From Adiantum capillus-veneris (lineage: Eukaryota > Streptophyta > Polypodiopsida > Polypodiales > Pteridaceae), in contig CM043959.1 of the NCBI GenBank assembly GCA_014529385.2, forward strand, positions 14,199,809-14,263,808: 64,000 nucleotides of DNA. Reading direction: 5' to 3'. Made by a program: the position numbers and the translations under genes. The number at the start of each line of letters is the position of its first letter. Positions within the stretch are counted from its first letter, which is position 1. This document shows positions 1-10,678 of this stretch, one piece after another. A model generated the notes under the pieces. The model was given only the letters and a program-made list of their open reading frames with translations, was not told where the DNA came from and made no database searches.

Positions 1-456
1 CTGGGTCTATGATCCCCAACCCTCCCTAAGAACAAGGAAGAGTGATGACCTGCCAAGCCACTTTGGCCCGGGCTACCTGAGTGTCACACCCTGACCAAAG
101 GAAATTCCTGATCAGCCTCTCTACCTGGCTGATGCAGGAACTCGAAAAGATCCAACAAGAAGTGATGTACCACATAGTATCCAACAAGACCTCGTTGCCC
201 ACTACAACTCTGCCTGCCAGAGAAAGTCATGCAGAACTCCAATGTAACAACTTCCTCTTGATGGACAGGAGGAGGGGAGCAATCTGCTGCTCAAGAGACA
301 AGTCCAAGTTAACCTGATAGCCCAAGTATCGTATTGCATTCCCTAGGGGAATCCATCTGAAGCCCTCACCTAGCAGCCAATCAGGCGTAGGAGCACTACC
401 AACCGAGAAAGCCACTCTCTTTCTCCAGTTAATCAATGCGCTTGATGCAAAACAAA
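1..456 (-). mobile_element. LINE-A copy, 3' part of an interrupted element (runs off the left edge)
   Basis: The minus strand from about 436 down to 227 reads as the region just after the reverse transcriptase palm (INWRK..AFSVGS..PDW..GEGFRWIP), the same segment found at 6000-6200 on the plus strand and 27233-26980 on the minus strand. Sequence continues toward the zf-RVT region and leaves the window at base 1. It joins in frame-like register to 9005-9960 once 457-9004 is removed, so the two pieces are one insertion. The plus-strand open frame over it is only the antisense shadow. Confidence 0.85.
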
Positions 457-1362
457 TGAAACCGGCCCATAGGGCGGTGGACTTTGGCTTTCACCCGAAA
501 CTTTTACTTTAGACTGTAGGACACAAAGGAACTTCACGAATAAGCCTGTGATTGGAATTAAACACTTCAAGACAAACCACGGCTAGGCAACTAGAGCGCT
601 ACCCAACAGACAACGACACCCTGTTGGCCCCAAAGACTGGCGCCCCTTTCGGTATTTCTTTAATCTTATTATACTTGAGAAAAACCTGTAAACTTCTACA
701 AGCTGTCCCACTTTTATCAGGCTGAAATTTTTCTACTCCAACCCGATTTCGGCAACATAACCACAGTAGAAGTCTCCACGGACAAAATCCCAAGCAAACA
801 TAGACTTTCCACACACTTTAGAGCTCTTTGCAAAACCTGGCGAGAAATTGCAACTCGTTGAATTCTCTGTTTTGCGCTCCGATCCGCGTGCAGATCACTC
901 CTGTGGATAGCCCTCGAGCTCTTGCATCTGTAGGGTCACTTGCCCCTTGAATTAGACGAGCTTCCTCGCAGGAAATCTCTCTAAATTGTCCTGTACAAGC
1001 ACCCAATGCTTTCCCGAGGCTCCCCTGGCAAATAAACGAACCAAACGCTTGCACCTAATCCTCACCAAGCTGTCCAAACATGTCCATGGCTGTAATTGCA
1101 AGTTTTTGACCGGGTTTTGCCAGCATTATGGCGCAAATATCCCTGTAGGTCAAAAGTACACATGAAGGACACTTTCCCTTGCGGTATAGAAGCTTTCCAG
1201 TGAGCTACAGGTCAATTTCAGCATGCTGTAATTTTCTGTTTTGCCACTATTAGGTGCCTACTGCCCTGTACATGCATCCCAAGGCCTTTTCGAGGCTCCC
1301 TTGGCAATTCCGTGCAGTTTAGGTGCGAATTTCTAAACTTGCGAAAAACAGAGCGGGCTATA
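457..1362 (-). mobile_element. Gypsy-type solo LTR, 3' half
   Basis: On the minus strand this matches the 3' half of the LTR at 39424-40765, including the AATAAAGAAATACC block (665-621) and the segment around TTTAGGTTTCGCACC-like sequence near 1320. The terminal base pair is TG on the plus strand at 457 (CA on the LTR strand). The five bases before it, ACAAA (452-456), recur right after 9004, a 5-bp target duplication. Inferred: one LTR of an element whose body was lost by LTR-LTR recombination. About 390 bases (roughly 680-1075) are not present in the 39424 copy. There is no coding content. Confidence 0.8.
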
Positions 1363-1400
1363 GTAAATAACTAAATATCCCACTGCTCGCTACTGCTGCA

Positions 1401-1402
<2 letters not shown>

Positions 1403-1432
<30 letters not shown>
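1403..1432. repeat. Poly(C) run of about 30 bases in the LINE-A 5' UTR
   Basis: An uninterrupted C tract near the 5' end of the LINE-A copy, followed by more C-rich sequence up to 1560. Exact length may be an assembly estimate, since homopolymers of this size are poorly sequenced. Confidence 0.9.
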
Positions 1433-1433
<1 letters not shown>

Positions 1434-1738
1434 CCTGCCCTTGCGCACATCAGCCCAGCCCGCCCACCCCTCTACTGCGCGTACCCGCCCGCTGTCCTCA
1501 TCTCGCGCTGCCCCTAAGCCCGTCTGCCCAACCCTCTCGCGCCGCCACTCCCCCCCCCCCGCCCGCTGCCTCTTGAAAACTCGCACACTGCCAGCCTTAT
1601 CCGTTATTTCCCGCGTCTTCTTCTTTCCCCAAGGTTCCTGCACTTGGCTCTGCAGCACTGTTTCTTCAAACAGTGCTCGGCACGCTCGGTTGCAGAGTCT
1701 CTTCACTGTCCGCTTCTTTGCCACAGCAGTAGACACAG

Positions 1739-3643
1739 ATGGAGGCTCCAACTCCGCCACGGAGGGACTCATCCGAAGCCCCCTCTCCCGACCCCGCTGA
1801 GCCCACCATTCAACTTGCTCTTTCGCCGACAGAGCAAGCGAGCCTAGCCGCAGAGGTAGAGCGCTTACAGGCAACTTCTGCCATCTGCAAGATTCTCGGC
1901 ACCCGACCTAGCAAAGGAGAGCTGCGTGACCTTCTCCAGGCCCGCCTTCTCGTAGAGGTGGGCAAGATCTTGGACCTACAGATACTCGGACGAGGTTATT
2001 ATCAGATCGAGTTTGAGACCTCCGAGATGGCGTCCAAGGTCATCGCCATGAGTCCATTGACCATCGGAGCAACACGAGCCCACTTTCAACAGTGGAGACA
2101 TGGTTTTGACCCTGCTTCAGATGTTCTAGTAGAGGAGGCAGACATTCCCTTCTCCTCTGCTTTCCGGGTTTGCGGAGGGAGTACTTACCACTTTTGTCCA
2201 GGATCGGCTCAGCCATTGGGACTGTACAGGAGACACCTCGCACGGCAGCCTCAATAGCTGCAAAGGCGACTGGCATTCCCTCAATTCGCGTTTTGGTCAG
2301 AGACACTCACATGCTCCTGAACGTTATTCTTCTGCCTCGGGTGAGTGGGGGTTGGTTTAGACAGAGTGTGGAGTATTCGGGCCTCCCGAACCAGTGCTTC
2401 ATTTGTCAACAGATGGGCGATCTAGCAAAGGCCTGTCCACGGAGGAGGCCTCAACCTACACCACAGCCTCAGCCCCAGCCTGCAAGGGCTGGCCAACAGA
2501 CACAGACAGAGACACAGCGCACACATGCAGGGCCACCCTCTGAGCCTGGAGCTTCAACGGAGGAGGGATGGTAGCAGGTCTGTGGTCGACGACGACAGGG
2601 GCCACAGCAACAGCCTGGCACTCAGAGTGGTCCTCAGGCGCCTACTCAGCAGCAGTGGGTTCCCACGGGGAACCAGTTTGGTCCTCTTGAGCAAGATGAG
2701 GTCCCTGCTCCAGCCCCCACCCCAGCTTCACCCTCGATAGCCCCTCCCCCCCCAAAGTTCCCCCCCTCTTTCTCATCCTCCCCAACACCTCCTGCTCCCG
2801 CTGCCTCTTCCCCCCGCCTCTCTACCTCTGCCGCTCCCCCCCCGCTCCTCTTCTCCACCGCTCCCCCCTGCTCCTTCTCCTCCCCCTCCTGCTTCAGTTC
2901 CACAGTCGTCCAAGGGGACAGGGCCTTCTCCGGCTGCTAGGAGATCTCTTGGCAGCGCCTTTGCCACGAGTCGCTTGGCGAGAGAAGGATAGCCTTTCTT
3001 GCAGCCCCCTCTACAGGTACAGACGTCTCCCCTGGCAGCTATCCCTCGTGGTCTGACGAGCATTAACATCCAGCACCGATGGGACTTCTTCGACTACGAC
3101 TTCACTCGTTTTCTCGGCGACCCCTCAGCAGACCATGAGGCAGCCTGCTTCAGGGTCCATGTTCTGTTCCTTGCAACTAAAGGGACAGAGGCCTTGGACT
3201 CAGCAGTTGGCTTCTCCTTTCCCCTTTGCGGCAGGGACCAGACAGAGTGGACTCTCGACTCAGTGTTGGGATGGTTGCACACACAGTTCCTATAGTTCTC
3301 TCACCACATGGGAGAACTAGGAGTTACAGACATGCTTCAGACTTTGTGGCCATTGGCCAAGTTTGCGGTGACACCTCCAGATTCAGCAAGATGTAGACAC
3401 ATTGTGGTTTACTTCTTTGCCGATACACAGTGCTTGCCATGCTATGTATACATTCATGAGGACTCCTGGACAGAGGAGGTTGCTTTACGTACGGCTAGCT
3501 CTGCTTGGGCTTGGGCCAGGCACTCGTTGCAGTCATGCCTATCTAGAGGATGCTCGGATGCGGATTACTCCCCATCCAAGCCAGCCTCAAAGATAGCCCG
3601 TCTAGCTGCTGCGGTAGCATCTGTTCTCTGTCGCTCCCCATGA
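1739..3643 (+). pseudogene. LINE-A ORF1 (RNA-binding zinc-knuckle protein), broken
   Basis: Start ATG at 1739 (MEAPTPPRRDSSEAPSPDP), conserved at the other copies near 29643 and 47084 on the minus strand. Residues about 45-145 form a globular region (ICKILGTRPSKGELRDLL..GYYQIEF) resembling the DUF4283-type domain of plant LINE ORF1. A frameshift near 2160 moves the reading to another frame. A zinc knuckle follows at about 2397-2440, CFICQQMGDLAKAC, where the usual histidine is Asp; the copy at 28904-29116 keeps GHLAKAC. Then comes a Pro/Gln/Ala-rich stretch with a TAG at 2572-2574, further shifts, and a second globular part (2999-3643) of unknown type. ORF1 ends TGA at 3641-3643, overlapping the ORF2 ATG. 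Known role in the family: binds element RNA in the RNP. Confidence 0.85.
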
Positions 3644-6600
3644 GGGTCGTCTCATGGAACGTGCAGGGACTAGGTGGGCCCTAGTTTCAGTGTCAGCGGA
3701 GCCGACTACGTTAGGAGCTTCAACGCTACCTTGTGGGAGGAAAGATTGATCTCCTTATGCTTCAGGAGCACCATCTGTGTGAGAGCCGCATTAGACGTTG
3801 TGGTCAGCTGTTGCGTGGACGATATAATACTTTTTGGTCAGCTGCTTTTGGACCTGGAGGCCTCCAGGGTGGGGTATGTATGACTATTGCGGACTCTTTG
3901 CAGGCACGCCATTGTGGGCAGAGGGATTATTGTGCCAGGTAGGGCTCAGTGGATACTATGCAAGTTCACGGTTGCCTGGTGGGCTTCCTAAACATCTATG
4001 CTCCCAATATGGCGAGTGCTTGAGCAGAGTTTTGGTCACACACAGTTGAGTCTCTGCCGCAGGCAGAACATTGGTGCATAGGAGGGGACTTCAACATGTT
4101 GGAGGACCCTTCTGACAGGTTGGTGGTAGCCATGCTACTGTGCATGGAGTTTTGGTCACAGACAGTTGAGTCTCTGCCGCAGGCAGAACACTGGTGCATA
4201 GGAGGGGACTTCAACATGTTGGAGGACCCTTCTGACAGGATTGGTGGTAGCCATGCTACTGTACATGGAGTTGGTAGCTTGGGAGAGGTTTTGTATGACT
4301 CTGAGGGTCTCGGCTGTTTGGCAGCACTCTGGTTTTGTGAGGCCCCCAGACAGCCTTGCCTTCTCTCGTTCGGACCGCAAAGTGGGAGGAGTGAATCTAT
4401 TGCGGATAGATCGCTTCTACACTAGTAACCATTTCAGTGACTTGGGAGGGACAATGGGCATTCTGGCAGGGACTTCCTTCTCGGACCGTGCACCAGTGAT
4501 CCTCACAGTGGCAGATAGGCAGAGGAGTGGGAGCACGATGCTTCGCATCCCAGAGAGGGTCTTGTTGGACTCAACACTCAAAGAGCGGGTAGAGGCTCTT
4601 TGGACAGAGAGCTTGGACAGGCAGGATTCTCCTGCTGATAGAGTGGCCTCAGGCCTTGCTCAGATAAGCCGTTTTTTTCTCCAGGAGTCCCTGGCTCGCC
4701 GGGCTCCAGCGAGAGAGGAGGAGCAGCGTCTCAGACGGGGCATTGCTTCGTTACAGAGGATGCAAGAGCAGCATCCAGACAGTCCTTGGTTGGAGGAGCA
4801 GCTATAGCACGCTCGATAGGAGCTTGTTAGCACAGAGGAGAGACAACATGAGTTTGCTTTCCACCGACAGGCATCTCAGTGGACCCAGGTGGGCGACAGA
4901 GTGATTGGTGCTTTCTTTGAGGCAGTGGGACCTCGGCATTCGCATGCCAAGGTCAGTCAGTTGAGGACGCCAGACGCGTCAGTTGCTTCTGAGCCCGAGG
5001 ATATGCGTGCAGTTGCTACTGACTTCTATCGTGAGTTACTGTCTGCAGAGTACCAGTCAGAGCGTCAAGATGCATGCATGGAGTAGGTTTGGGCACAGAT
5101 GCCTTGTCTTGTGCCTGAGGAGATATGTCAGAGGCTTGAGCTGCCACTTCAGCTTGAGAAGCTGCACACGGCTCTTAGGGCACTCCCCCGTGGTAGCTGT
5201 TCAGGTGAGGATGGGCTGTCTCTCTGTTTTTTCTTGGAGTATTGGGACTTGCTTGGCCCAGAACTCTGTAGTGCTTTTCAGTTTATTTTGCGCACAGGAG
5301 TGATGCCTAATAGCATGAGTAAGAGCCTGATCTACCTCATTCCCAAGGAGGGTGGCTCCTTGGATGAGATTCGACAGTGGCGCCCCATCACCATCCTCAA
5401 CTCAACCTACAAAATTCTTGCCAAGGCTCTGAGTTTGAGGATTCAGCCACTTCTAGAGAGCCTTATACATGGGACTCAGACAGGTTTTGTCCGGGAACGC
5501 AGTATCCTTGACAACATCTTTACTTTTTGGGAGGCTTCTACCCTGGCATGGCTCCGTGGTGAGGACTAAGTGATTCTTCTTCTCGATTTTGAGAAGGCAT
5601 ACGATAGAGTTGACTGGGACTTTCTAGAGGGCACTCTACGCAGGATGGGCTTCTCTGATGCTTGGATCAGAGGGGTGTCAGCTTTGTACAGACAGGCTCA
5701 CAGTCAGGTACTTTTGGCAGGAGGTAGAGGTGATCGCTTCATGCTCACACGTTCGGTCAGACAGGGCTGTCCTCTTGCCCCCTTCCTCTTTCTGTTCTAT
5801 GCGGAGGCAATGAGCAAGTTTTTGGTGTCGCAGCAGGTTGGTCTACGGGGCTTAGCACTCCCTATTCGGGGAGATGAGCTACTGGACGCTGAGTTTGCCG
5901 ACGACTCAGCCTTGTACTTAGATGGCCAGGAGGCCAACCGTCACAGGTGTGAGCAAGCTCAGGAGACCTTCTGTTGTGCATCGGGCGCATTGATCAACTA
6001 GAGAAAGATAGTGGCTTTCTCGGTTGGTAGTGCTCCTGTGCCCGATTGGATGCAGGGAGAGGGCTTTAGGTGGATTCCCCCAGGGACTACAGTTCGGTAC
6101 TTGGGCTGTCAAGTTGGTTTGGACTTCTCTCCCAAGTAGCAGATTGCTCCCCTTCTCCTGTCTATCAGGAGAAAGTTGTTACATTGGAGCTCAGCACGAC
6201 TTTCTTTGGCTTGCAGAGTAGTAGTGGCCAACCAGGTGTTGTTGGCGACTATGTGGTACATCACTTCTTGCTGGATCTTCTCGAGTTCTTGTATCAGCCA
6301 GGTAGAGAGGCTGATCAGGAACTTCCTTTGGTCAGGACGTGACACTCAGATAGCCCGAGCCAAAGTGGCTTGGCAGGTCATCACTCTTCCTTGTTCACAG
6401 GGAGGGCTTGGGATCATTGACCCAGCATAGCAGAGCAGAGCCCTTCTTGGGAAGTTCGGACTTCTTCGAGGTGAGGAGCCCTGGAAGGAGTTCTTGCTAC
6501 AGCGGCTTCGTGCTAGGGTGCCTGAGGCAGGAGGCCCCTAGCAACCTTCGACCAGATGGATCTTCACAGAGATGCGCTGTGAGTTTGCTTCGCTTTTGGG

Positions 6601-8057
6601 AGCTCTTGCGGGGAGGCCTAGAGCAGAGACAGCCTACTTGCACAGAGGAGCGCCTCGACAGCCCCTTGTCTGGAACCCCATGGTTAGCACTTAGAGAGGC
6701 CACTTGGTTGGTAGTCGGCCTCATGTTTCTTGGGGTCCCATGGTAGCAGGTCTAGCGCGCTCTTTAGGTGACTGGTTAGAGTTCACAGGCTTGCCAGAGG
6801 AGGTGCACGGTTTCCAGCTACAGGGCATGAGAGGGGTGCAGAGCATGTGCCAGGACATCTCAGAGGCAGTTCCAGCTGAGTGGCTCACGCCTCTCGAGCC
6901 AGTAGCACCCAGGTGGATGGGAGTCTTCACACGACTGGAGGTTCTGATCTCAATCAGGGCCTGCTCAGAGACTATTCCATCCCTTTTCTTCGAGCTTCAG
7001 GATGGGGGACGCCTACAGCGAGTTGAAGTAGAGGCCCCGCAGGTGACAAAGTGCTGTTTTCAGAGGATCCGAGTAGTGGGCATCTATGGGAATACTTGTG
7101 TCATAGATCCTGACCCAGCAGCTCTTGAGAATGGACACTGGAGGCTGTGGGCTTGGGAGTGTTGTCCACTGGCACGAGTACAGTGGGATCCTGGTGAGTG
7201 GCTCTGGAGAGACCCCTTCTCTTCTGCAGACCACCCAGGAGTCCCGTTCTTTCAGTACACTGTTCGACTGGGACGTCATATACTAGCAGCACAGAGAGAG
7301 GCCCGCCCCGCTGCAGCACCTCATTGGCAGGAGGAGGGTCTCACAGCTAAGTTCTTGGCAACCTTCTGGGAGAGGTTGTGGGACTCCAGACAGCCGAGGC
7401 GAGTCACCTTGTTTCAGTGGCGGTCGCACACAGAGCTACAGTAGCTGGGAGCTGGCTAGTGTATAGTGGTCTCTCGGCCGCATGTGCAGCTTGTGACCAT
7501 CTTGTGGAGAGTCAACGTCACTGTCTCTAGGACTGTCCCTCGGCCCAGCAGGTGTGCTACGAGTTCTTCGGCTGATGCTTGCTCTCTCCACAGCTCGACA
7601 ATCCACTTGGGGAGCAGCGGCTTGGTCCACCCTCACCGGCCCGGCACTTCAGTTTGAATTATCTTCCACCACCAGCATGATAGTGATGCAGGAGGGGGGA
7701 CTTACACTCCAGCTTGCTACAGATCTTACTCCACAGGAGCGGTGCAGTGAGAGAGAGGAGTGTTGGGAGCTCATCAGTGGCCTGACACTCTGGTTCATCT
7801 AGCGGGCCCGTTGCTTCCGCATCTTTGAGGCTCGTCTTGTGCCACCAGCAGAGACTGTTCGTGATTTTTGGCTAGAGCTGATCCATACTCTCAGAGGACA
7901 ACTTGAGGGACTACAGGGTAGCTCCGACCGCATGCGGGAGCGCAGAGAGGCCTTCCTTCGACTCTGGCGTCCTGGGCCTTTTTACACCATGGTCCAGGGT
8001 GTACTCCGATGGCATTACCGACCACCTGTGTGGCTTTTCTCTCCCCCCATTTCTTGA
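3640..8057 (+). pseudogene. LINE-A ORF2 (APE endonuclease, reverse transcriptase, zf-RVT), broken
   Basis: ATG at 3640 gives MRVVSWNVQGLGG, the canonical start of an APE domain. Order: endonuclease (about 3640-4500; LLMLQEHH, GGDFNMLEDPSDR, SDRAPVILTV), reverse transcriptase (about 5300-6000; LLDFEKAYDRVDWDF at 5577, RQGCPLAPFLF near 5758, FADDSALYL near 5893), then a long linker and a C-terminal zf-RVT (about 7370-7560). The last frame ends at 8057. Intact length would be near 1470 codons. Disruptions include TAG near 3681, the duplication at 4021-4261, TAG at 4805 and 4817, TAG near 5083, TAA at 5567, TAG near 6000, 6137 and 6691, and TAG near 7801. Several sit where the copy at 25000-28900 has CAG or TGG. 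No activity is expected. Confidence 0.93.
4021..4261 (+). repeat. Direct tandem duplication (period 120-121) inside the endonuclease
   Basis: TTTTGGTCACA..CAGTTGAG at 4030 recurs at 4150, and both copies carry the catalytic-loop coding segment GGDFNMLEDPSDR. The two units differ at only a few bases. It is absent from the other LINE-A copies, so it arose in this copy. Confidence 0.92.
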
Positions 8058-8201
8058 TTTAGCCCCATTGTACATATGCTGGTTTTTTCATTGGGAGAGT
8101 CTCCCATCATGTTTATTGTAGCCCTCTCTTGAAGAGGTGGTTGTAGCCCTATGGGCAGTTTCAATAACTAATAGAAGGATCTTTTTCTCGGAAAAAAAAA
8201 A

Positions 8202-9004
8202 ACACAGCAGGCTGTAATTCTCTGTTTTGGACCGTTTCGGGTGGAGCGAGCACGCCTACAAGTGTCTCAAGTGCTCCCGCACGTAATGGGACAGTTCCCT
8301 TGTAAATCACACGAGTTTTCACGCGAGAAAACTCTCCGTTTTCGCATTCCTTTGCGATGGAACTGTGCGTACCTGAAGGGGATTAGCAATTAGCTAATCC
8401 GGTTTCTGTACAGAAGGCTCTTGCCTTGGCAAACGCACATAAAACCCCCAAAATTGTACATGGTCATTTGAGAAGCCCAACTAGTGGGGCATAACCATAT
8501 GTGCAAAGGGGAGAGAGAGATGCACAAGAGCAAATCGTCGCGCTACATAGAGCAAGGGAGAAGGCAAGCTTTCCATTAGAGCTGTGAGCACCTGCACCCA
8601 CCACTCACACACACACTGTAGCTCTCACTTATGGGCTGAAATCAGCCCCCTCTCTTGAAATGGGCTGGGAAAGCGGCTCAGGAGCCGCCATGTGTCCCCT
8701 ATGCCTCTTTTGAGTTAATTTCCTAAGTACCCACCAACTTATAAGTGTCGCGAGGGGCCTAAATGACTTTGAATTGAGCTTAGACACCCTTTTACTGCTC
8801 AGATTCCAGTGCCGATTGGCCCGACTAGCTCGTGGTGACCCACCCTTCCTGATTGCGGGTGAAACTCTTGGCCGTCGGCCATTTCACACTGGCCATACAA
8901 TGTCCGACCATTTGCAACATCAAAAAGAGGGTCCCAAAAATTAAACAAAAATCATCGAAAAGAAACCAGCAACTCAAGTTAGCAATTGCCACGTCCTCGT
9001 GACA
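8202..9004 (-). mobile_element. Gypsy-type solo LTR, 5' half
   Basis: Reading from 9004 downward the LTR begins TGTCACGAGGACGTGGCA, comparable to TGTCACC at 39424 and 44385. It aligns along its length to 39424-40260, including ATGGCCAGTGTGAAA, TTAACTCAAA, and the GGAAAGCTTGCC block. The terminal TGACA is followed by ACAAA (9005-9009), matching the bases before 457. The other half lies at 457-1362, displaced by the LINE-A insertion. A tRNA primer site or internal region is absent, consistent with a solo LTR. Confidence 0.85.
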
Positions 9005-9960
9005 ACAAAAGGTCTCAAGACCCTGCTCACACCTTTGAAGGTTGGCCTCTTGGCCCTCCAAGTACAAGGCTGAGTCGTCTGCAAACTCAGCATCCAGTAG
9101 CTCATCTCCCCGAATAGGGAGCGCTAAGCCACGTAGACAAACCTGCTGTGAAACCAAAAACCTGCTCATCACCTCAGCATAGAACAGAAAGAGGAAGGGG
9201 ACAAGAGGGTAGATCTGACTGACCAAACGTGTGAGCATGAAATGATCTCCTCTACCACGTGATAAAAGTATCTGACTGTGTGTCTGTCTGTAAAGAGCTG
9301 ACACACCTCTGATCCAAGCATTTGAAAAGCCCATCCTGCATAGAGTGCCCTCCAAAAAGTCCCAGTTAACTCTATCATAGGTCTTCTCAAAATCGAGAAG
9401 AAGTATCACCATATCCTCACCACGAAGGCGCGCGAGGGCAGATGCCTCCCAGAAAGTAAAGATGTTGTCAAGGATACTACGCTCCTTGATAAAACCTATG
9501 TGTGTCCCATGTATGACGCTCTCTAGAAGTGGATGAATCCTCAAACTCAGAGCCTTGGCGAGAATTTTGTAGGCTGAGTTGAGGATGGTGATGGGCTGCC
9601 ACTGTCGAATCTCATCCAAGGAGCCACCCTCCTTGGGAATGAGCTAAATCAAGCCCTCACTCATGCTGTCGGGCATCTCTCCTGTGTGTAGGATGTACTA
9701 AAAAGCGCTGTAGAAATCTGAGCCAAGCAAGTCCCATTACTCTAAGAAAAAACTGGGAGTCAAACCACCCTCACCTGGACAGCTACCACGGGGAAGTGCT
9801 CTGAGGGCCTCTGGCTGAGCTTGAGCCTCCATCTGTGTCTGCTGCTGCTGCGGTCGAAGAAGGGGAGACGATGTCGTGGCAGGTACCCGAAGACGAAGAG
9901 AAACCCTCAGCCTGCAAGAACCTTGGAGGGGGATGGAGGGCGGCTGCTACGACTGACTGA
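9005..9960 (-). pseudogene. LINE-A copy, 5' part: reverse transcriptase fused to ORF1 start by deletion
   Basis: From 9619 down to 9012 the minus strand is open for a reverse transcriptase core: IRQWQPITILNSAYKIL, LLLDFEKTYDRVNWDF, and FADDSALYLEGQ. The GCPLAP motif is altered to YPLVPFLF with SQI before it. The frame is cut at FCC, where the LTR inserted. Upstream (9700-9825) is a degraded linker. At about 9838-9820 the sequence jumps to the beginning of ORF1 (the complement of ACACAGATGGAGGCTCAA) and then 5' UTR to 9960. So most of ORF1, the endonuclease and the RT N-terminus are deleted. The remainder of the element is 1-456. Confidence 0.88.
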
Positions 9961-9968
9961 ATGAGGCA

Positions 9969-9969
<1 letters not shown>

Positions 9970-10004
<35 letters not shown>
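9970..10004. repeat. (GT)n microsatellite
   Basis: About 17 GT units run directly into a 5'-truncated LINE-B fragment beginning TATGTCTGACTGG. Open frames here reading alternating Cys-Val are microsatellite translation, not protein. Confidence 0.97.
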
Positions 10005-10008
<4 letters not shown>

Positions 10009-10345
10009 CTGACTGGAAGTTGGGGGATATGCCATTTCAAGATATTTCTGCTGGTCGAGCATATACTTTTCTTCTGCCTCGTCCATGGATTGTTGATCAT
10101 TGCAACGCTATTTGGCACATGCATAAATCAGACATCTGGTGGCGCAGGATTATATCTACAATATGGAAAAGCCGTTTGCCATTGAAAGAGCGATTGTTTC
10201 TTTGGCAGTGTTTACTTGGTGTGCTCCTAGTGGGTACCTTTCTTCGGAAGCGCCGTGTCGGCCCTTCATCGTGTGTTCGTTGCTTATCTGCCGAGGAGGA
10301 TGTTTGTCACGTCTGGTGGGATTGCTGTGTCACTCGAGATAGGTG
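10005..10345 (+). pseudogene. LINE-B fragment: zf-RVT end of ORF2
   Basis: Translates as MSDWKLGDMPFQDISAGRA.. and PLKERLFLWQCLLGVL.. with SCVRCLSAEEDVCHVWWDC, about 90% like the same segment of the intact copy at 15063-15400. It is truncated on the left at the (GT)n tract and on the right at CACTCGAGA, where unrelated sequence (the probable 5' UTR of the next LINE-B) begins. No start, no poly(A). Confidence 0.88.
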
Positions 10346-10678
10346 CAGTGTTGCAAAACCAGATTGTTGGTGACAGCTGCAGAAGGCTTTGCACGCCAAT
10401 TGGAGTATTGTTATGTAGGAATGACAAAGCAGTTTGTATACAGGGTAGTGTCTCAGTCAACCTCCATTTCTTTTGGCAGAACTTAGGAGATGTACATTGT
10501 TGTGGGTTTTGGTTGTTGCTTTCGGTGAAGCATGTACATAGCTGTGGTTCGCATCTTATTTGCAAGGTTTTCTCAACAGTAGACTCCAAAAGTTTCTCGC
10601 CAGTAGGATTTGTTTGCAGAAGGAGTTTTTTATTTATTTATGTTCGATTCACTTTGTGTCTTTAAGCGTCGGAAAGCA

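Larger units (their letters stand above)
1363..8201 (+). mobile_element. Near full-length LINE-A retrotransposon
   Basis: L1-type element about 6.8 kb long: a C/pyrimidine-rich 5' UTR (1363-1738), ORF1 (1739-3643), ORF2 (3640-8057), and a 3' UTR with the family tail TGTAGCCCTATGGGCAG followed by TAATAGAAGGATC and a poly(A) run at 8192-8202. It sits inside the reverse-oriented LTR. Flanks ACAGAGCGGGCTATA (1348-1362) and ACACAGCAGGCTGTA (8202-8216) look like a diverged target-site duplication (12 of 15 identical). Both ORFs carry stops and frameshifts, so the copy is dead. It is the most complete LINE-A in the window and the best template for the family structure. Confidence 0.93.

Noticed and set aside
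1371-1874. Minus-strand 167-codon Gly/Arg-rich open frame
   Set aside because: It is the antisense of the C-rich LINE-A 5' UTR and ORF1 start; the poly(G) stretch comes from the poly(C) tract.
9961-10185. Open frames with alternating Cys and Val
   Set aside because: Translation of the (GT)n microsatellite.
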